Shown: positions 42,877 to 51,901, numbered from the stretch's first letter. The stretch: DNA of 64,000 bases from Amycolatopsis nigrescens CSC17Ta-90 (GCF_000384315.1 NZ_ARVW01000001.1:6138157-6202156); one strand, 5' to 3'. Made by a program: numbers and translations. Notes: generated by a model from the sequence alone, not told the origin.

Positions 42877-44049
42877 ATGTACCCGCCCGCCGTTGTCTGG
42901 GATTCCGCGCTGCTGGGTTACGACCTCGGTGGTGAGCACCCGTTCAATCCGGTCCGGCTGGATCTGACCATCAGGCTGGCCACCGAGCTGGGGGTGCTGG
43001 ACGGGGTGCCGCTGCTGGTGCCCGAGCAGGCCAGTGACGACGAGCTGCGCCGGATCCACGTCGACGAGTACCTGGCGGCGGTGAAGGAGGCGCCGCTGGC
43101 GGGCTGGGACGTCGGGCACGGGCTCGGCACCGCGGACAACCCGGTTTTCAGCGGGATGCACGACGCCTCCGCGCTGGTGGTCGGCTCGACCCTGCTCGGT
43201 GCGCGGAAGCTCGCCGAGGGCGCGGCCGATCGCGCGGTCAACATCGCCGGCGGCCTGCACCACGCGATGCGCGACCACGCCTCCGGGTTCTGCGTGTACA
43301 ACGACTGCTCGGTGGCGATCTCCTGGTTGCTGGACAACGGTTTCGACCGCATCGCCTATGTGGACACCGACGTGCACCACGGCGACGGGGTGCAGAACGC
43401 CTTCTACGACGACCCGCGGGTGCTGACCGTCTCGCTGCACCAGCACCCGTTCACCCTGTGGCCCGGCACCGGCTACTCCGCGGAGCTCGGCGGGGCGGGC
43501 GCCGAGGGCAGCTCGGTCAACATTCCGCTCCCGCCGCACACCAGGGACGCCGGCTGGCTGCGGGCGTTCCACGCGGTGGTGCCGTCGCTGCTCGCCCAGT
43601 TCCGGCCGCAGCTGCTGGTCACCCAGTGCGGAGTGGACTCGCACGAGGAGGACCCGCTCGCCGACCTTTCGCTTTCCGTGGACGGCCATCGCACGATCTA
43701 CCGGACGCTGCGCGAGCTGGCCGACCGGTACGCGGGCGGCAAATGGCTGGCCGTCGGCGGTGGTGGGTACCAGCTGATCCGGGTGGTGCCGCGGTCGTGG
43801 ACCCATCTGCTGGCCACCGTGCTGGACCGGGACGTGGCCCCGGAGACGCCGCTGCCGCCGGAGTGGACGGACACGGTGCTCCGGGCGGCGCCGAAAGCCG
43901 TCCTGCCCGCCGCGATGACCGACAAGGCCGACACCGAACACCGCGCGTGGGGCGACGGCGATGACGATCCGGTGGACGTCGCGATCAGGGACACCCGCCG
44001 CGCGGTCTTCCCCCTGCACGGGCTCGATCCGGACGATCCGAGGGACTGA
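42877..44049 (+). CDS. acuC: Acetoin utilization protein AcuC (class I histone-deacetylase-like lysine deacetylase)
   Basis: 390 residues of the arginase/deacetylase fold. The zinc-site motifs are VDTDVHHGDGVQNAFY and GGLHHAMRDHASGFCVYND, with GGGGYQL near the C-terminus. In Bacillus AcuC deacetylates and thereby activates acetyl-CoA synthetase. The ATG at 42877 has TAGGGT six bases upstream, indicating a leaderless mRNA. It ends 3 bp before pat, so deacetylase and acetyltransferase are made together. Divergent from dtxR. Confidence 0.93.
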   Translation: MYPPAVVWDSALLGYDLGGEHPFNPVRLDLTIRLATELGVLDGVPLLVPEQASDDELRRIHVDEYLAAVKEAPLAGWDVGHGLGTADNPVFSGMHDASALVVGSTLLGARKLAEGAADRAVNIAGGLHHAMRDHASGFCVYNDCSVAISWLLDNGFDRIAYVDTDVHHGDGVQNAFYDDPRVLTVSLHQHPFTLWPGTGYSAELGGAGAEGSSVNIPLPPHTRDAGWLRAFHAVVPSLLAQFRPQLLVTQCGVDSHEEDPLADLSLSVDGHRTIYRTLRELADRYAGGKWLAVGGGGYQLIRVVPRSWTHLLATVLDRDVAPETPLPPEWTDTVLRAAPKAVLPAAMTDKADTEHRAWGDGDDDPVDVAIRDTRRAVFPLHGLDPDDPRD

Positions 44050-44052
44050 GCG

Positions 44053-46764
44053 ATGAGTTCCGAGCACACCGAGCACACCGAGCCCCGTGGTTCCTTCGAC
44101 TATCCGCGGGCGTGGGAGGCCGACGTGGTGCTCTCCGACGGGGGCACCGTGCACCTGCGGCCGGTGGTGCCGGACGACGCGGACGGACTGGTCGCCCTGC
44201 ACGGCAGGCTTTCCGAGCGCACCCGCTACTTCCGCTACTTCGGCGCCTACCCGCGGATCCCGCAGCGCGACCTGGACCGGTTCTCCCGGGTGGACCACCA
44301 CGACCGGGTCGCCTTCGCCGCGCTGCTCGGGGACGACATCATCGCGGTCGGCCGTTACGAACGGCTGGACGAGGGGCCATCGGCGGAAGTGGCCTTCGTG
44401 GTGGACGACGCGCATCAGGGCCGGGGGCTCGGCTCGATCCTGCTGGAGCATCTGGCCGCCGCCGCCTCGGAGGTCGGGCTGCGCCGGTTCGTGGCCGAGG
44501 TGCTGGCGGAGAACTCGGCCATGGTGCGGGTGTTCCGCGACGCCGGCTACCAGGTCAGCCGCGCGATCGAGGAGGGCGTGCTGCACCTGGAGTTCGACAT
44601 CGACCCGACCGAGGAGTCGCTGGCCGTGGCCAGGTCGCGGGAGCAGGCGGCGGAGGCGCGCAGCGTGCACAACCTGCTGCACCCGCGTTCGGTCGCGGTG
44701 ATCGGGGCGTCCACCGACCCGACCAAGATCGGCTACGCGGTGCTGACCAACCTGCTCTCCGCGGACTTCGCCGGCACCGTGTACCCGGTCAACCCGGAGC
44801 ACCGCTCGGTGCGCGGGGTGCGGGCCTACCCGTCGGTGCTGGACATTCCGGACTCGGTGGACCTCGCGGTGGTCGCGGTGCCCGCGGACCAGGTGGAGTC
44901 CGTGCTGGACGGTGCGCTGGCCAAGGGCGTGAAGACGCTGCTGATCGTCTCCGGCGGGTTCGGCGAGTCCGGCCTGCACGGGCTGCACGCCGAGCTGCGC
45001 CTGGTCGGCGAGGCCAGGGCGCACGGGATGCGGGTGGTCGGCCCGAACGCGCTCGGGGTGCTGAACACCGACGCGTCGGTCCGGCTCAACGCGACGCTGG
45101 CGCCGCGCCTGCCGGCCAGGGGACGCACCGGCTTCTTCTGCCAGTCCGGCGCGCTCGGCACCGCGATCCTGGCCGACGCCGAGGCGCGGGGGCTCGGCCT
45201 GTCCACTTTCGTCTCCGCCGGCAACCGCGCGGACGTCTCCGGCAACGACCTGCTGCAGTACTGGGAGACCGACCCGAACACCGACCTGGTGCTGCTCTAC
45301 CTGGAGTCCTTCGGCAACCCGCGCAAGTTCGCCAGGCTGGCAAGGCGGCTGGCCCGCACCAAGCCGGTGGTCGCGGTGAAGTCCGGGCGGCACGCGGTGC
45401 GCCCGCAGCTGGCCGCGACCTCCGCCGAGGTGGACGAGTCCAGCGTGCAGGCGCTGTTCGAGCAGGCCGGGGTGGTGCGGGTGGAGTCGCTGGCCCAGCT
45501 GTTCGACACCGCGCTGGTGCTCGCCCACCAGCCGCTGCCGTCCGGGCCGCGGGTCGGCATCGTTGGCAACTCCAGCGCGATCGGGATGCTGGCCGCGGAC
45601 ACCGCGCGGGCGCAGGGGCTGCGGCTGGCCTTCGACCCGGTGGACGTGGGCGCGCAGACCGGGCCGGAGGAGTTCGCCGCCGCGGTGCGCGAGGCGCTGA
45701 ACTCACCGGAGACGGACGCGCTGGTGGTGGTCTTCGTGCCGCCGCTGGCGATCCCGGGCACCACCTATGCCCGCGCGCTGCGGGAGGCGGTGATCGACCT
45801 GCACAAGGAGAAGCCGATCGTCTCCACCTTCCTCGCCGCGGAGGGCGTGCCCGCCGAACTGGCGGTGCTCACCGAGGACGGCGCACCGACCCGCGGCTCG
45901 GTGCCTTCGTACCCGAGCCCCGAGCGCGCGGTGAACGCGCTGGCCAGGGTGGTCCGGTACGCGGCGTGGCGGCAGCGCCCGCAGGGCAACCTGGTGCGCC
46001 CGGCCGGGCTGCACGTGGAACAGGCGCAGGCGGTGGTGCGGGAGCTGATGACCGGCGTCGCCGAACAGGCCACCGTGCTGGAGGACCACGAGGTGGTCCG
46101 GCTGCTGAGCTGCTACGGCATCGACGTGGTGCCCTTCCGGGTCGCGTCCGAAGTGGACGACGCGGTCGCGGCGGCGGCGGAGCTGGGCTATCCGGTGGCG
46201 ATCAAGGCGGTGGACGAGCGGCTGCGCGGGCGGCCGGACCTGGCCGGGGTGCGGCTCGACCTGTCCTCCGAGGACTCGGTGCGCGTCGCCTATCGCGACA
46301 TCTGCGAGGTCTCCGGCGAGGACGAGGTCTACGTGCAGCGGATGGCGGCGAAGGGCATCTCTTGCGTGATCGGGCTGCAGGACGACCCGTCGTTCGGCAC
46401 GCTGGTCTCCTTCGGGCTGTCCGGGCTGGTCAGCAACCTGCTGGGGGATCGGGCGTACCGGGCGGTGCCGCTGACCGATGTGGACGCCGCGACCCTGATC
46501 AGGGAGCCGCGCACGGCGCCGCTGCTGACCGGCTACCGCGGGGACGAGCCCTCCGACCTGGCCGCGCTGCAGGACCTGGTGCTGCGGGTGGCCGCGCTGG
46601 CCGAGGACAACCCGGAGGTGCGGTCGCTGAGCCTGGAGCCGATCCTGGCCTCGCCGGCCGGTGCTTTCGTGGCCAACGCCAGGGCCGTGCTCGGCCCGCC
46701 CCCTTCACGCCCCGACACCGGCCCCCGGCGGCTGCGCCCGATCAACGCGCCCGCCGAGGGCTGA
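44053..46764 (+). CDS. pat: Pat-type protein lysine acetyltransferase: GNAT domain fused to acyl-CoA-ligase-like domains
   Basis: 903 residues. The N-terminal GNAT domain (about 20-185) has the acetyl-CoA loop DDAHQGRGLGSILLEHL. Then come a CoA-binding domain (SVAVIGASTDPTKIGYAV near 215), a succinyl-CoA-ligase-like domain, and a C-terminal ATP-grasp (LLSCYGIDVVPFRV to the end). At the place of the catalytic phosphohistidine the sequence is AATSAEVDESSVQ, with no His, so the ligase part is probably a sensor, as in Salmonella Pat. Here the GNAT is N-terminal. Likely substrate: AMP-forming acyl-CoA synthetases, reversed by the adjacent AcuC. Confidence 0.92.
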   Translation: MSSEHTEHTEPRGSFDYPRAWEADVVLSDGGTVHLRPVVPDDADGLVALHGRLSERTRYFRYFGAYPRIPQRDLDRFSRVDHHDRVAFAALLGDDIIAVGRYERLDEGPSAEVAFVVDDAHQGRGLGSILLEHLAAAASEVGLRRFVAEVLAENSAMVRVFRDAGYQVSRAIEEGVLHLEFDIDPTEESLAVARSREQAAEARSVHNLLHPRSVAVIGASTDPTKIGYAVLTNLLSADFAGTVYPVNPEHRSVRGVRAYPSVLDIPDSVDLAVVAVPADQVESVLDGALAKGVKTLLIVSGGFGESGLHGLHAELRLVGEARAHGMRVVGPNALGVLNTDASVRLNATLAPRLPARGRTGFFCQSGALGTAILADAEARGLGLSTFVSAGNRADVSGNDLLQYWETDPNTDLVLLYLESFGNPRKFARLARRLARTKPVVAVKSGRHAVRPQLAATSAEVDESSVQALFEQAGVVRVESLAQLFDTALVLAHQPLPSGPRVGIVGNSSAIGMLAADTARAQGLRLAFDPVDVGAQTGPEEFAAAVREALNSPETDALVVVFVPPLAIPGTTYARALREAVIDLHKEKPIVSTFLAAEGVPAELAVLTEDGAPTRGSVPSYPSPERAVNALARVVRYAAWRQRPQGNLVRPAGLHVEQAQAVVRELMTGVAEQATVLEDHEVVRLLSCYGIDVVPFRVASEVDDAVAAAAELGYPVAIKAVDERLRGRPDLAGVRLDLSSEDSVRVAYRDICEVSGEDEVYVQRMAAKGISCVIGLQDDPSFGTLVSFGLSGLVSNLLGDRAYRAVPLTDVDAATLIREPRTAPLLTGYRGDEPSDLAALQDLVLRVAALAEDNPEVRSLSLEPILASPAGAFVANARAVLGPPPSRPDTGPRRLRPINAPAEG

Positions 46765-46784
46765 CCAGCACCGACCGGCACGGT

Positions 46785-47210
46785 TCAGGCGCCGGGCCGC
46801 AGCACCATCAGTACCGCGACGACCACCCAGAGCAGGGCGAAGATCCCGGCCGGCATCGCGGCCATGCGCACTGCCTTCGGGTCGGTCGTGTCGTCGCGAA
46901 GGCCGGCCAGCAGCCGCTTCTGACCCGGGACGACCAGCAGGCCGAGCACGACCGCCGCGACCACGGTGAGCACCAGCGAAGCCAGCAGCCATGCCTCGGT
47001 CAGCACGTCCGTCCGCAGCGCGAGGGCAAGGCCGAACACCGGCACGGTGACCGACATCAGCGCGTAGACCCGGCTGACGCGGTTCAGCAGCAGCGCCGCG
47101 GCGAGGTTCCGTTCGCGCACGTAACGCGGGAACAGGCTCGTCGCGACGGTGACCGGGCCGATGAACAGCAGGCCCGCGAGCACGTGGAGGGTCAGCAGCA
47201 GTTCGGTCAT
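46785..47210 (-). CDS. Four-helix membrane protein (hypothetical, DUF2269-like)
   Basis: 141 residues with four hydrophobic segments: LLLTLHVLAGLLFIGPVTVATSL, YALMSVTVPVFGLALAL, AWLLASLVLTVVAAVVLGLLVV and GIFALLWVVVAVLMVL. A basic loop RYVRERN follows the first. It looks like a DUF2269-type integral membrane protein; no function can be assigned. The ATG at 47210 lies 86 bp from the divergent MarR gene, which may regulate it. It is convergent with pat, leaving 20 bp. Confidence 0.78.
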   Translation of the reverse strand: MTELLLTLHVLAGLLFIGPVTVATSLFPRYVRERNLAAALLLNRVSRVYALMSVTVPVFGLALALRTDVLTEAWLLASLVLTVVAAVVLGLLVVPGQKRLLAGLRDDTTDPKAVRMAAMPAGIFALLWVVVAVLMVLRPGA

Positions 47211-47296
47211 GGCGCTACTTTAAGCCTGGCTGAAAGTCCGGCTGTCACCAGGGCCGGTGCACACTGTCTCCGAGCGCCCCGACCGAGAGAGCAGCC

Positions 47297-47728
47297 ATGA
47301 GTCCCGAGAACCCGCCGCTGGCGGCCTCCGCCGGCTTCCTGCTGGTCGTGGCCGGGCGCGCCGCGCAGCGGCGGCTGGAGTCCGGGCTGGCCGAGCACGG
47401 GCTCACCCTGCGCCACCTCGGCGCGCTCGGTCACCTGTCCCGCAATCCCGAGCTGTCCTACAGCGACCTCGCGCGCCGTTCCGGGGTGACCGCGCAGAGC
47501 ATGCACGCAACCGTCCGCGCGCTGGAGGAACTGGGTGCGGTGCGCCGCCGGCACGAGGGCCACGGCCACCCGGCCCGGCTCGAGGTGACCGGGAAGGGCC
47601 GGGACCTGCTCGGGGCCGCGGGACGGCTGGCCGAAAAGCTGGACGAAGACCTGCTGGCCGGGCTCACCCCGGAGCAGCGGGCCGAGTTCCGGCGGCTGCT
47701 CCAGGCGCTCGTTCCGCCGCCGGGCTAG
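47297..47728 (+). CDS. MarR-family transcriptional regulator
   Basis: 143 residues with the MarR winged helix: LGHLSRNPELSYSDLARRSGVTAQSMHATVRALEELGAVRRRHEGHGHPARLEVT, flanked by dimerisation helices at both ends. These repressors respond to phenolic or oxidative ligands. Divergent from the small membrane protein, its probable target. The ATG at 47297 is the conserved start. The 3' end overlaps the convergent oxygenase gene by 65 bp, so antisense interference between the two transcripts is possible. Confidence 0.87.
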   Translation: MSPENPPLAASAGFLLVVAGRAAQRRLESGLAEHGLTLRHLGALGHLSRNPELSYSDLARRSGVTAQSMHATVRALEELGAVRRRHEGHGHPARLEVTGKGRDLLGAAGRLAEKLDEDLLAGLTPEQRAEFRRLLQALVPPPG

Positions 47729-48773
47729 CCGACCCGGCCGCGAACTCGGGCCACCAGCGCCGCGCCACCCGCGGATGTGAGCGCAGCCAGCCGAGCAGCG
47801 CGTTCTCCCCGTAGGCCGCCAGCAGCGGGTTGTGCTCGTCCTGGGTGACTCCGCGCGCCGCCGCGGCCAGCTCGGCCGGCAGCTCCAGTGGCTCGACCAC
47901 CGCGTCCAGCCGGGGTGCCAGGAAGAACGGGACCGAGTAGCGGTCCACCCCGGCCGGCGGGCTGAGCACCCGGTGCCGGGTGGCCTTGAGGTAGCCGTCG
48001 GTGGCGATCTCCAGCATCTCGCCGATGTTGACCACGAAGCTGCCGGGGACCGGGGTGGCGTCGATCCAGTCGCCGCCCTCGGTCAGCACCTGCAGCCCGC
48101 CGACCTCGTCCTGCTGGAGCAGGGCGAGGTAGCCGTAGTCCTTGTGCGAGCCGACGCCCTGCCCGGCTTCCGCCCGCGGGCGCGGCGGGTAGTGCACGAC
48201 CTTGAGGTGGATCGCCGCCTGCTCGTCGAACCAGCGGTCGAAGTAGTCCTCCTGCTGCCCCAGCGCGGCGGCCAGCGCCCGCAGCACCTCGCGGGAGACC
48301 CGCAGCGCCTCGGCCTGCCACGCGAGCACGGCCGTGCGCAGTTCCGGCAGCGCGGACGGCCACTGGTTGGGGCCGACCAGCCGCAGGTAGGCCGGCGCGC
48401 CGGGGCCGGGTTCGAGCGCGGCCAGCTCGGCGCCGACGTCGAGCTGCTCCCGCCAGTCCGCGCTGCCCGCGGTGACCTCGGTCCCGGTGCGGGTGTAGCC
48501 GCGGAACTGCGGCGAGTGCACGTTCTCGATCTCCAGCCGCTGGGCCTCCGGGAGTGCGAAGAACCGGCGCGCCGTCTCGACGATCGCGCCGGTGACCTCC
48601 GGGCTGACCCCGTGTCCCAGCACGTAGAAGAACCCGACCTCGTGCGCGGCCCGGCGGAGTTCGCCGAGGAACCGCGCACGGTCGGTGCGGAACCGGGAGA
48701 GGTCGACGATCGGCAGCGCAGACGGGGAGAGGGCCACGAGCCAAGGGGAGCATGGTGCCCGCCCGGTGCGCAT
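47664..48773 (-). CDS. 2-oxoglutarate/Fe(II)-dependent oxygenase, isopenicillin-N-synthase-like
   Basis: 369 residues. LPIVDLSRF opens the domain, and the iron triad is HKD in VGSHKDYGYLALL plus a later histidine in ATRHRVLSPP. The 2-oxoglutarate carboxylate site is R-x-S in DRYSVPFF. It belongs to the plant-type DOXC/IPNS family that hydroxylates or desaturates small molecules; substrate unknown. The ATG at 48773 has AGAGG three bases upstream. The GTG at 48737, closer to the conserved domain, is an alternative. Proline/alanine-rich C-terminal tail overlaps the MarR gene by 65 bp. Confidence 0.87.
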   Translation of the reverse strand: MRTGRAPCSPWLVALSPSALPIVDLSRFRTDRARFLGELRRAAHEVGFFYVLGHGVSPEVTGAIVETARRFFALPEAQRLEIENVHSPQFRGYTRTGTEVTAGSADWREQLDVGAELAALEPGPGAPAYLRLVGPNQWPSALPELRTAVLAWQAEALRVSREVLRALAAALGQQEDYFDRWFDEQAAIHLKVVHYPPRPRAEAGQGVGSHKDYGYLALLQQDEVGGLQVLTEGGDWIDATPVPGSFVVNIGEMLEIATDGYLKATRHRVLSPPAGVDRYSVPFFLAPRLDAVVEPLELPAELAAAARGVTQDEHNPLLAAYGENALLGWLRSHPRVARRWWPEFAAGSASPAAERAPGAAAGTRPAAPG

Positions 48774-48807
48774 GCCCTCTCAGCATCCGGTCACCGGGCG
48801 GCCGTGC

Positions 48808-49776
48808 TCAGCCGGACTCCCCGCTCCTGATCGGTGCGCCGACGCGGTGCAGATGGGTCAGCGCCTCCGCCCAGGACCGGAACAAACCCGTTTCGTGGTA
48901 AGGGATGCCGATCTCGTCGCAGTAGTTGCGCACGATCGGCTGGGCCCGGCGCAGGTGCAGGCTCGGCATGTGCGGGAACAGGTGGTGCTCGATCTGGTAG
49001 TTCAGCCCGCCCATCGCGGTGTCCACCAGCCAGCCGCCGCGCACGTTGCGGGTGGTCAACACCTGGCGGCGCAGGAAGTCCAGTTTGGTGCCCGGCTTGA
49101 TCATCGGCATGCCCTTGTGCCCCGGTGCGAACACCGAGCCCATGTAGACGCCCCAGAGGCACTGGTGCACGGCGAGGAAGACCAGCGCCTTGCCGGGGGA
49201 GAGCACCAGGAACAGGGCGGTGAGGTAGGCGGCCACGTGCACGATCAGCAGGGTCGCTTCCAGCGCGCGGTGCTTCAGCGTCGGGCGGAACAGCGCGCGG
49301 AACCCGGAGATGTGCAGGTTCATGCCTTCCAGGGTGAGCAGCGGGTAGAACAGGAACGCCTGCCAGCGGCCGATGAACTTGGGCACGCCCTTGGCGGCCT
49401 TGGCCTGCTCGGGGGACCAGACCAGCACGTCCGGGTCCACGTCGGGGTCGAGTTCTTCGTGGTTGGGGTTGGCGTGGTGGCGGGTGTGCTTGTCCATCCA
49501 CCAGCCGTAGCTCATGCCGATGCCGAGGTTCCCGGCGATCCAGCCGGCGATCTCGGCGCGCCGCCTCGTCCGGAAGACCTGGCGGTGCGCGATGTCGTGG
49601 GAAACGAGCGCGACCTGGGCGAACATGATCGCGAAGAAGGCGGCGATGGCGAGCTGCCACCAGGAGTCGCCGATCAGGAAGAAGGCGGCCAGCCCGGCGA
49701 GGTACAGCCCGCCGACGATGCTGAACCTGGCGATGTAGTACCCGTGGCGCTGGTCGAACAGCCCGGCGCTGGCCAC
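48808..49776 (-). CDS. Membrane fatty-acid (acyl-lipid) desaturase
   Basis: 322 residues from GTG. The three histidine boxes are HDIAHRQ, HTRHHANPNH and IEHHLFPHMP, and four hydrophobic segments place it in the membrane, as in DesA3-type acyl-lipid desaturases. The GTG at 49776 has no Shine-Dalgarno. The frame stays open and plausible upstream (SDFARLSRRVASAGL, typical of the family N-terminus) to 49863, where an ATC codon follows AGGAG by six bases. No ATG, GTG or TTG exists in that stretch, so either the true start is non-standard or the start codon was lost. Confidence 0.88.
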   Translation of the reverse strand: MASAGLFDQRHGYYIARFSIVGGLYLAGLAAFFLIGDSWWQLAIAAFFAIMFAQVALVSHDIAHRQVFRTRRRAEIAGWIAGNLGIGMSYGWWMDKHTRHHANPNHEELDPDVDPDVLVWSPEQAKAAKGVPKFIGRWQAFLFYPLLTLEGMNLHISGFRALFRPTLKHRALEATLLIVHVAAYLTALFLVLSPGKALVFLAVHQCLWGVYMGSVFAPGHKGMPMIKPGTKLDFLRRQVLTTRNVRGGWLVDTAMGGLNYQIEHHLFPHMPSLHLRRAQPIVRNYCDEIGIPYHETGLFRSWAEALTHLHRVGAPIRSGESG

Positions 49777-49910
49777 GCGTCGCGAGAGCCGGGCGAAGTC
49801 GCTGCCGGATTCGTTTTCGAGGGAGGAGATCGGGTCGCTTTTCTGACGCAGTTGATTAGGGATACGGGGCTCCTGTGCTCGTCTTTACGGGTGGGGTGGG
49901 TGGGAGAGAG

Positions 49911-50009
49911 TCAGAACTTCTTGGGGTCCACCGCGAGGACGAACCGTTGGCCGGCGTATTCGGTCAGCGTCCACAGCTGGGTCCGGGGGACACGGTAGGT
50001 GTCCGCCAT
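49911..50009 (-). CDS. Small ORF, 32 residues (hypothetical)
   Basis: Starts MADTYRVPRTQLWTLTEYAG and ends LAVDPKKF. Nearly all third codon positions are G or C, unlike the frame upstream of the ATG, which argues for real coding. TATCGT lies six bases before the ATG (leaderless pattern). It lies upstream of the desaturase on the same strand (about 37 bp from its AGGAG). No known motif, signal or membrane segment. It may be an unannotated small protein or a leader peptide for the desaturase. Confidence 0.45.
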   Translation of the reverse strand: MADTYRVPRTQLWTLTEYAGQRFVLAVDPKKF

Positions 50010-50308
50010 GGACGAACGATACCTGGAGCCGAACGGGCCCCCGGCGTGCCCGCCCACCTGGGAACCGGTGCTTGCGTTCCGGTTCGCGCCGTTCGGCGCG
50101 GCGGGCACTGAAACCCGATTCAGGGTGGTGTCCAGCGTCGAAATCACCGTGTTATAGCCGCTCTCACGTAATCGGAAATCACCGCGCGTGAGTTTGTCAG
50201 GTGCCGCATATGCCGGGAGTGAGGTCGGCATGAGTGCCCCGAGCACTGGGAACGGCACGGGGAGCCGCCGACGCGTACGCATGCGGCACACGGTAGGCGA
50301 AGATCGGC
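50010..50308. other. Gene-free interval between the small ORF and fadD17
   Basis: This 299-bp stretch has lower GC at codon third positions in every frame than its neighbours and no credible gene. It presumably carries the promoter for the small ORF and desaturase. TATAAC at 50148-50153 (minus strand) is a possible -10. No strong terminator hairpin was recognised after fadD17. Confidence 0.4.
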
Positions 50309-51901
50309 TTACTCGGGTAGTGCTTCGTAAACGGGCGCCGTACTCGGCCGCCACCACACCCGATCGGAGCAATGCCGGCCCTGGGCCGACAGTTCTCGTT
50401 TCAGCACTTTGTAAGTGGACGTCCTCGGGAGTTCCTTGACAATTCGCACGTAGCGTGGAAGCTGCTTGGCGCCGAGATCGCGCTGGCCGGCCAGGAAGGC
50501 GCCGAAAGCGGCCGGGTCGTCGAAGGCGGCCGGTCCGGGGCCGGGAACGAGTGCGGCCATGATTTGATCGCCGATCCCGTTTTCGTCCGGCACCGGGTAC
50601 ACTGCCGCCTCTTTCACCCCGGGATGCCGGAGCAGGACGCGTTCGATCGGCGCGGTGCCCAGGTTCTCCCCGTCCACCCGCAGCCAGTCCCCGCGCCGTC
50701 CGGCGAAGTAGCAGAAACCGTTCGCGTCCGCGTAGGCCAGGTCGCCGGTGAAGTACCTGCCGTCGCGAACACGCTCCGCGTCCGCGGCCGGGTCCCGGTA
50801 GTAACCGGCGAACCAGCCCGCGCCGGTGGTGTTCACCAGTTCTCCGACGGCCTGTTCGGCGTTGAGCAGCAAACCCGCGGAGTCGAACTCGGCCGGCGGG
50901 CAGGGTTCGCCGGTCTCCGGGTGCAGGATCCGCACCCCTTCGGCGGGCAGGCCCAGCGAGCCGGGTGGCGAGTCCGGGGTGCGCGCGAAACCGATGCCGC
51001 CCTCGGTGGAGCCGAACGCGTCCAGCACCTGGCAGTCGAAGCGTTCGGAGAAGGCGGCCAGATCCGCTTCGGCGCCTTCGTTGCCGTACAGCAGGCGAAG
51101 TGGATTGTCGGCGTCGTCGGCATGTCGTTCGGTGGCGAGCACATAGGACAGTGGCCGGCCGACGTAGTTGGCGTAGGTCGCGCCGAACTTCCTGACGTCG
51201 GGGAGGAAACCGGACGCGGAGAACCGGCGCCGCAGGGCCAGGGTCGCGCCGGCGGCCAGCCCGACCGACCAGCCGGCCATGATCGCGTTCGAGTGGAACA
51301 TCGGCATGGACAGATAGACCGTGTCCGAAGTGGACAGATGGAAGCGGTCGGCCAGCATTAGTCCTGGAAAGGCGATCTTGCCGTGCGTGCAGCGCACCGC
51401 CTTGGGGTCCCCGCTGGTGCCGGAGGTGAAGATCAGCATCAGCAGGTCGTCCTGGCCCGCGGCGACCGGGCGCAACGGCGAGCCGCGGTGCGCGTCCAGT
51501 GCGGCGGTCCACTCCGGACCATCCAGTTCGGACACTTCGGCCCCGCCGAGGTCGAGCCCGGTGAGCAGGTGCGCGTGCCGGCGTTCGGTCAGCACCAGCC
51601 CGCAGTCGGCCAGTCGGACGTCGCGGGCCAGTGCCGCACCGCGGCGTGTCGGGTTCAGCCCCACCAGCACCGCGCCGGCGAGCGCGGCACCGCCGAGCAG
51701 GAAGGAGAACGACGGCACGTTGTCCGCGAGCACCCCGACGTGCGGGGGTGCGCCCGGCTTCAGCAGCGTCCGCAGCAGCGCCGCGTGCTCCGCGCAGGCG
51801 CGCACGTGCTCCGCCCACGACCAGCTCTCGTCTTCGAACCGCAGCCCGGGGTGCTCGTCGTCGGCCCTGGCCAGCAGCAGCTCGGTGACGGTGGGGATCA
51901 T
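50309..51901 (-). CDS. fadD17: Steroid side-chain acyl-CoA synthetase FadD17-like
   Basis: 530-residue AMP-forming ligase. The P-loop is LIFTSGTSGDPKAV, LYGNEGAE and FGSTEGG are the A5-like region, YFTGDLAY has the ribose-binding aspartate and the C-terminal lysine is in TYKVLKREL. It should activate sterol side-chain acids to CoA thioesters. The start overlaps the fadE27 stop by 4 bp (ATGA). The order fadE26-fadE27-fadD17 beside fdxD, hsd4A and mce4 equals Rv3504-Rv3506 of M. tuberculosis. The name rests on this synteny and on family features. Confidence 0.86.
   Translation of the reverse strand: MIPTVTELLLARADDEHPGLRFEDESWSWAEHVRACAEHAALLRTLLKPGAPPHVGVLADNVPSFSFLLGGAALAGAVLVGLNPTRRGAALARDVRLADCGLVLTERRHAHLLTGLDLGGAEVSELDGPEWTAALDAHRGSPLRPVAAGQDDLLMLIFTSGTSGDPKAVRCTHGKIAFPGLMLADRFHLSTSDTVYLSMPMFHSNAIMAGWSVGLAAGATLALRRRFSASGFLPDVRKFGATYANYVGRPLSYVLATERHADDADNPLRLLYGNEGAEADLAAFSERFDCQVLDAFGSTEGGIGFARTPDSPPGSLGLPAEGVRILHPETGEPCPPAEFDSAGLLLNAEQAVGELVNTTGAGWFAGYYRDPAADAERVRDGRYFTGDLAYADANGFCYFAGRRGDWLRVDGENLGTAPIERVLLRHPGVKEAAVYPVPDENGIGDQIMAALVPGPGPAAFDDPAAFGAFLAGQRDLGAKQLPRYVRIVKELPRTSTYKVLKRELSAQGRHCSDRVWWRPSTAPVYEALPE

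Noticed and set aside
50010..50308. Longer secreted form of the small ORF starting at an upstream ATG (around 50230)
   Set aside because: Third-codon GC drops sharply upstream of 50009 and the apparent signal peptide is weak, so the extension does not look coding.
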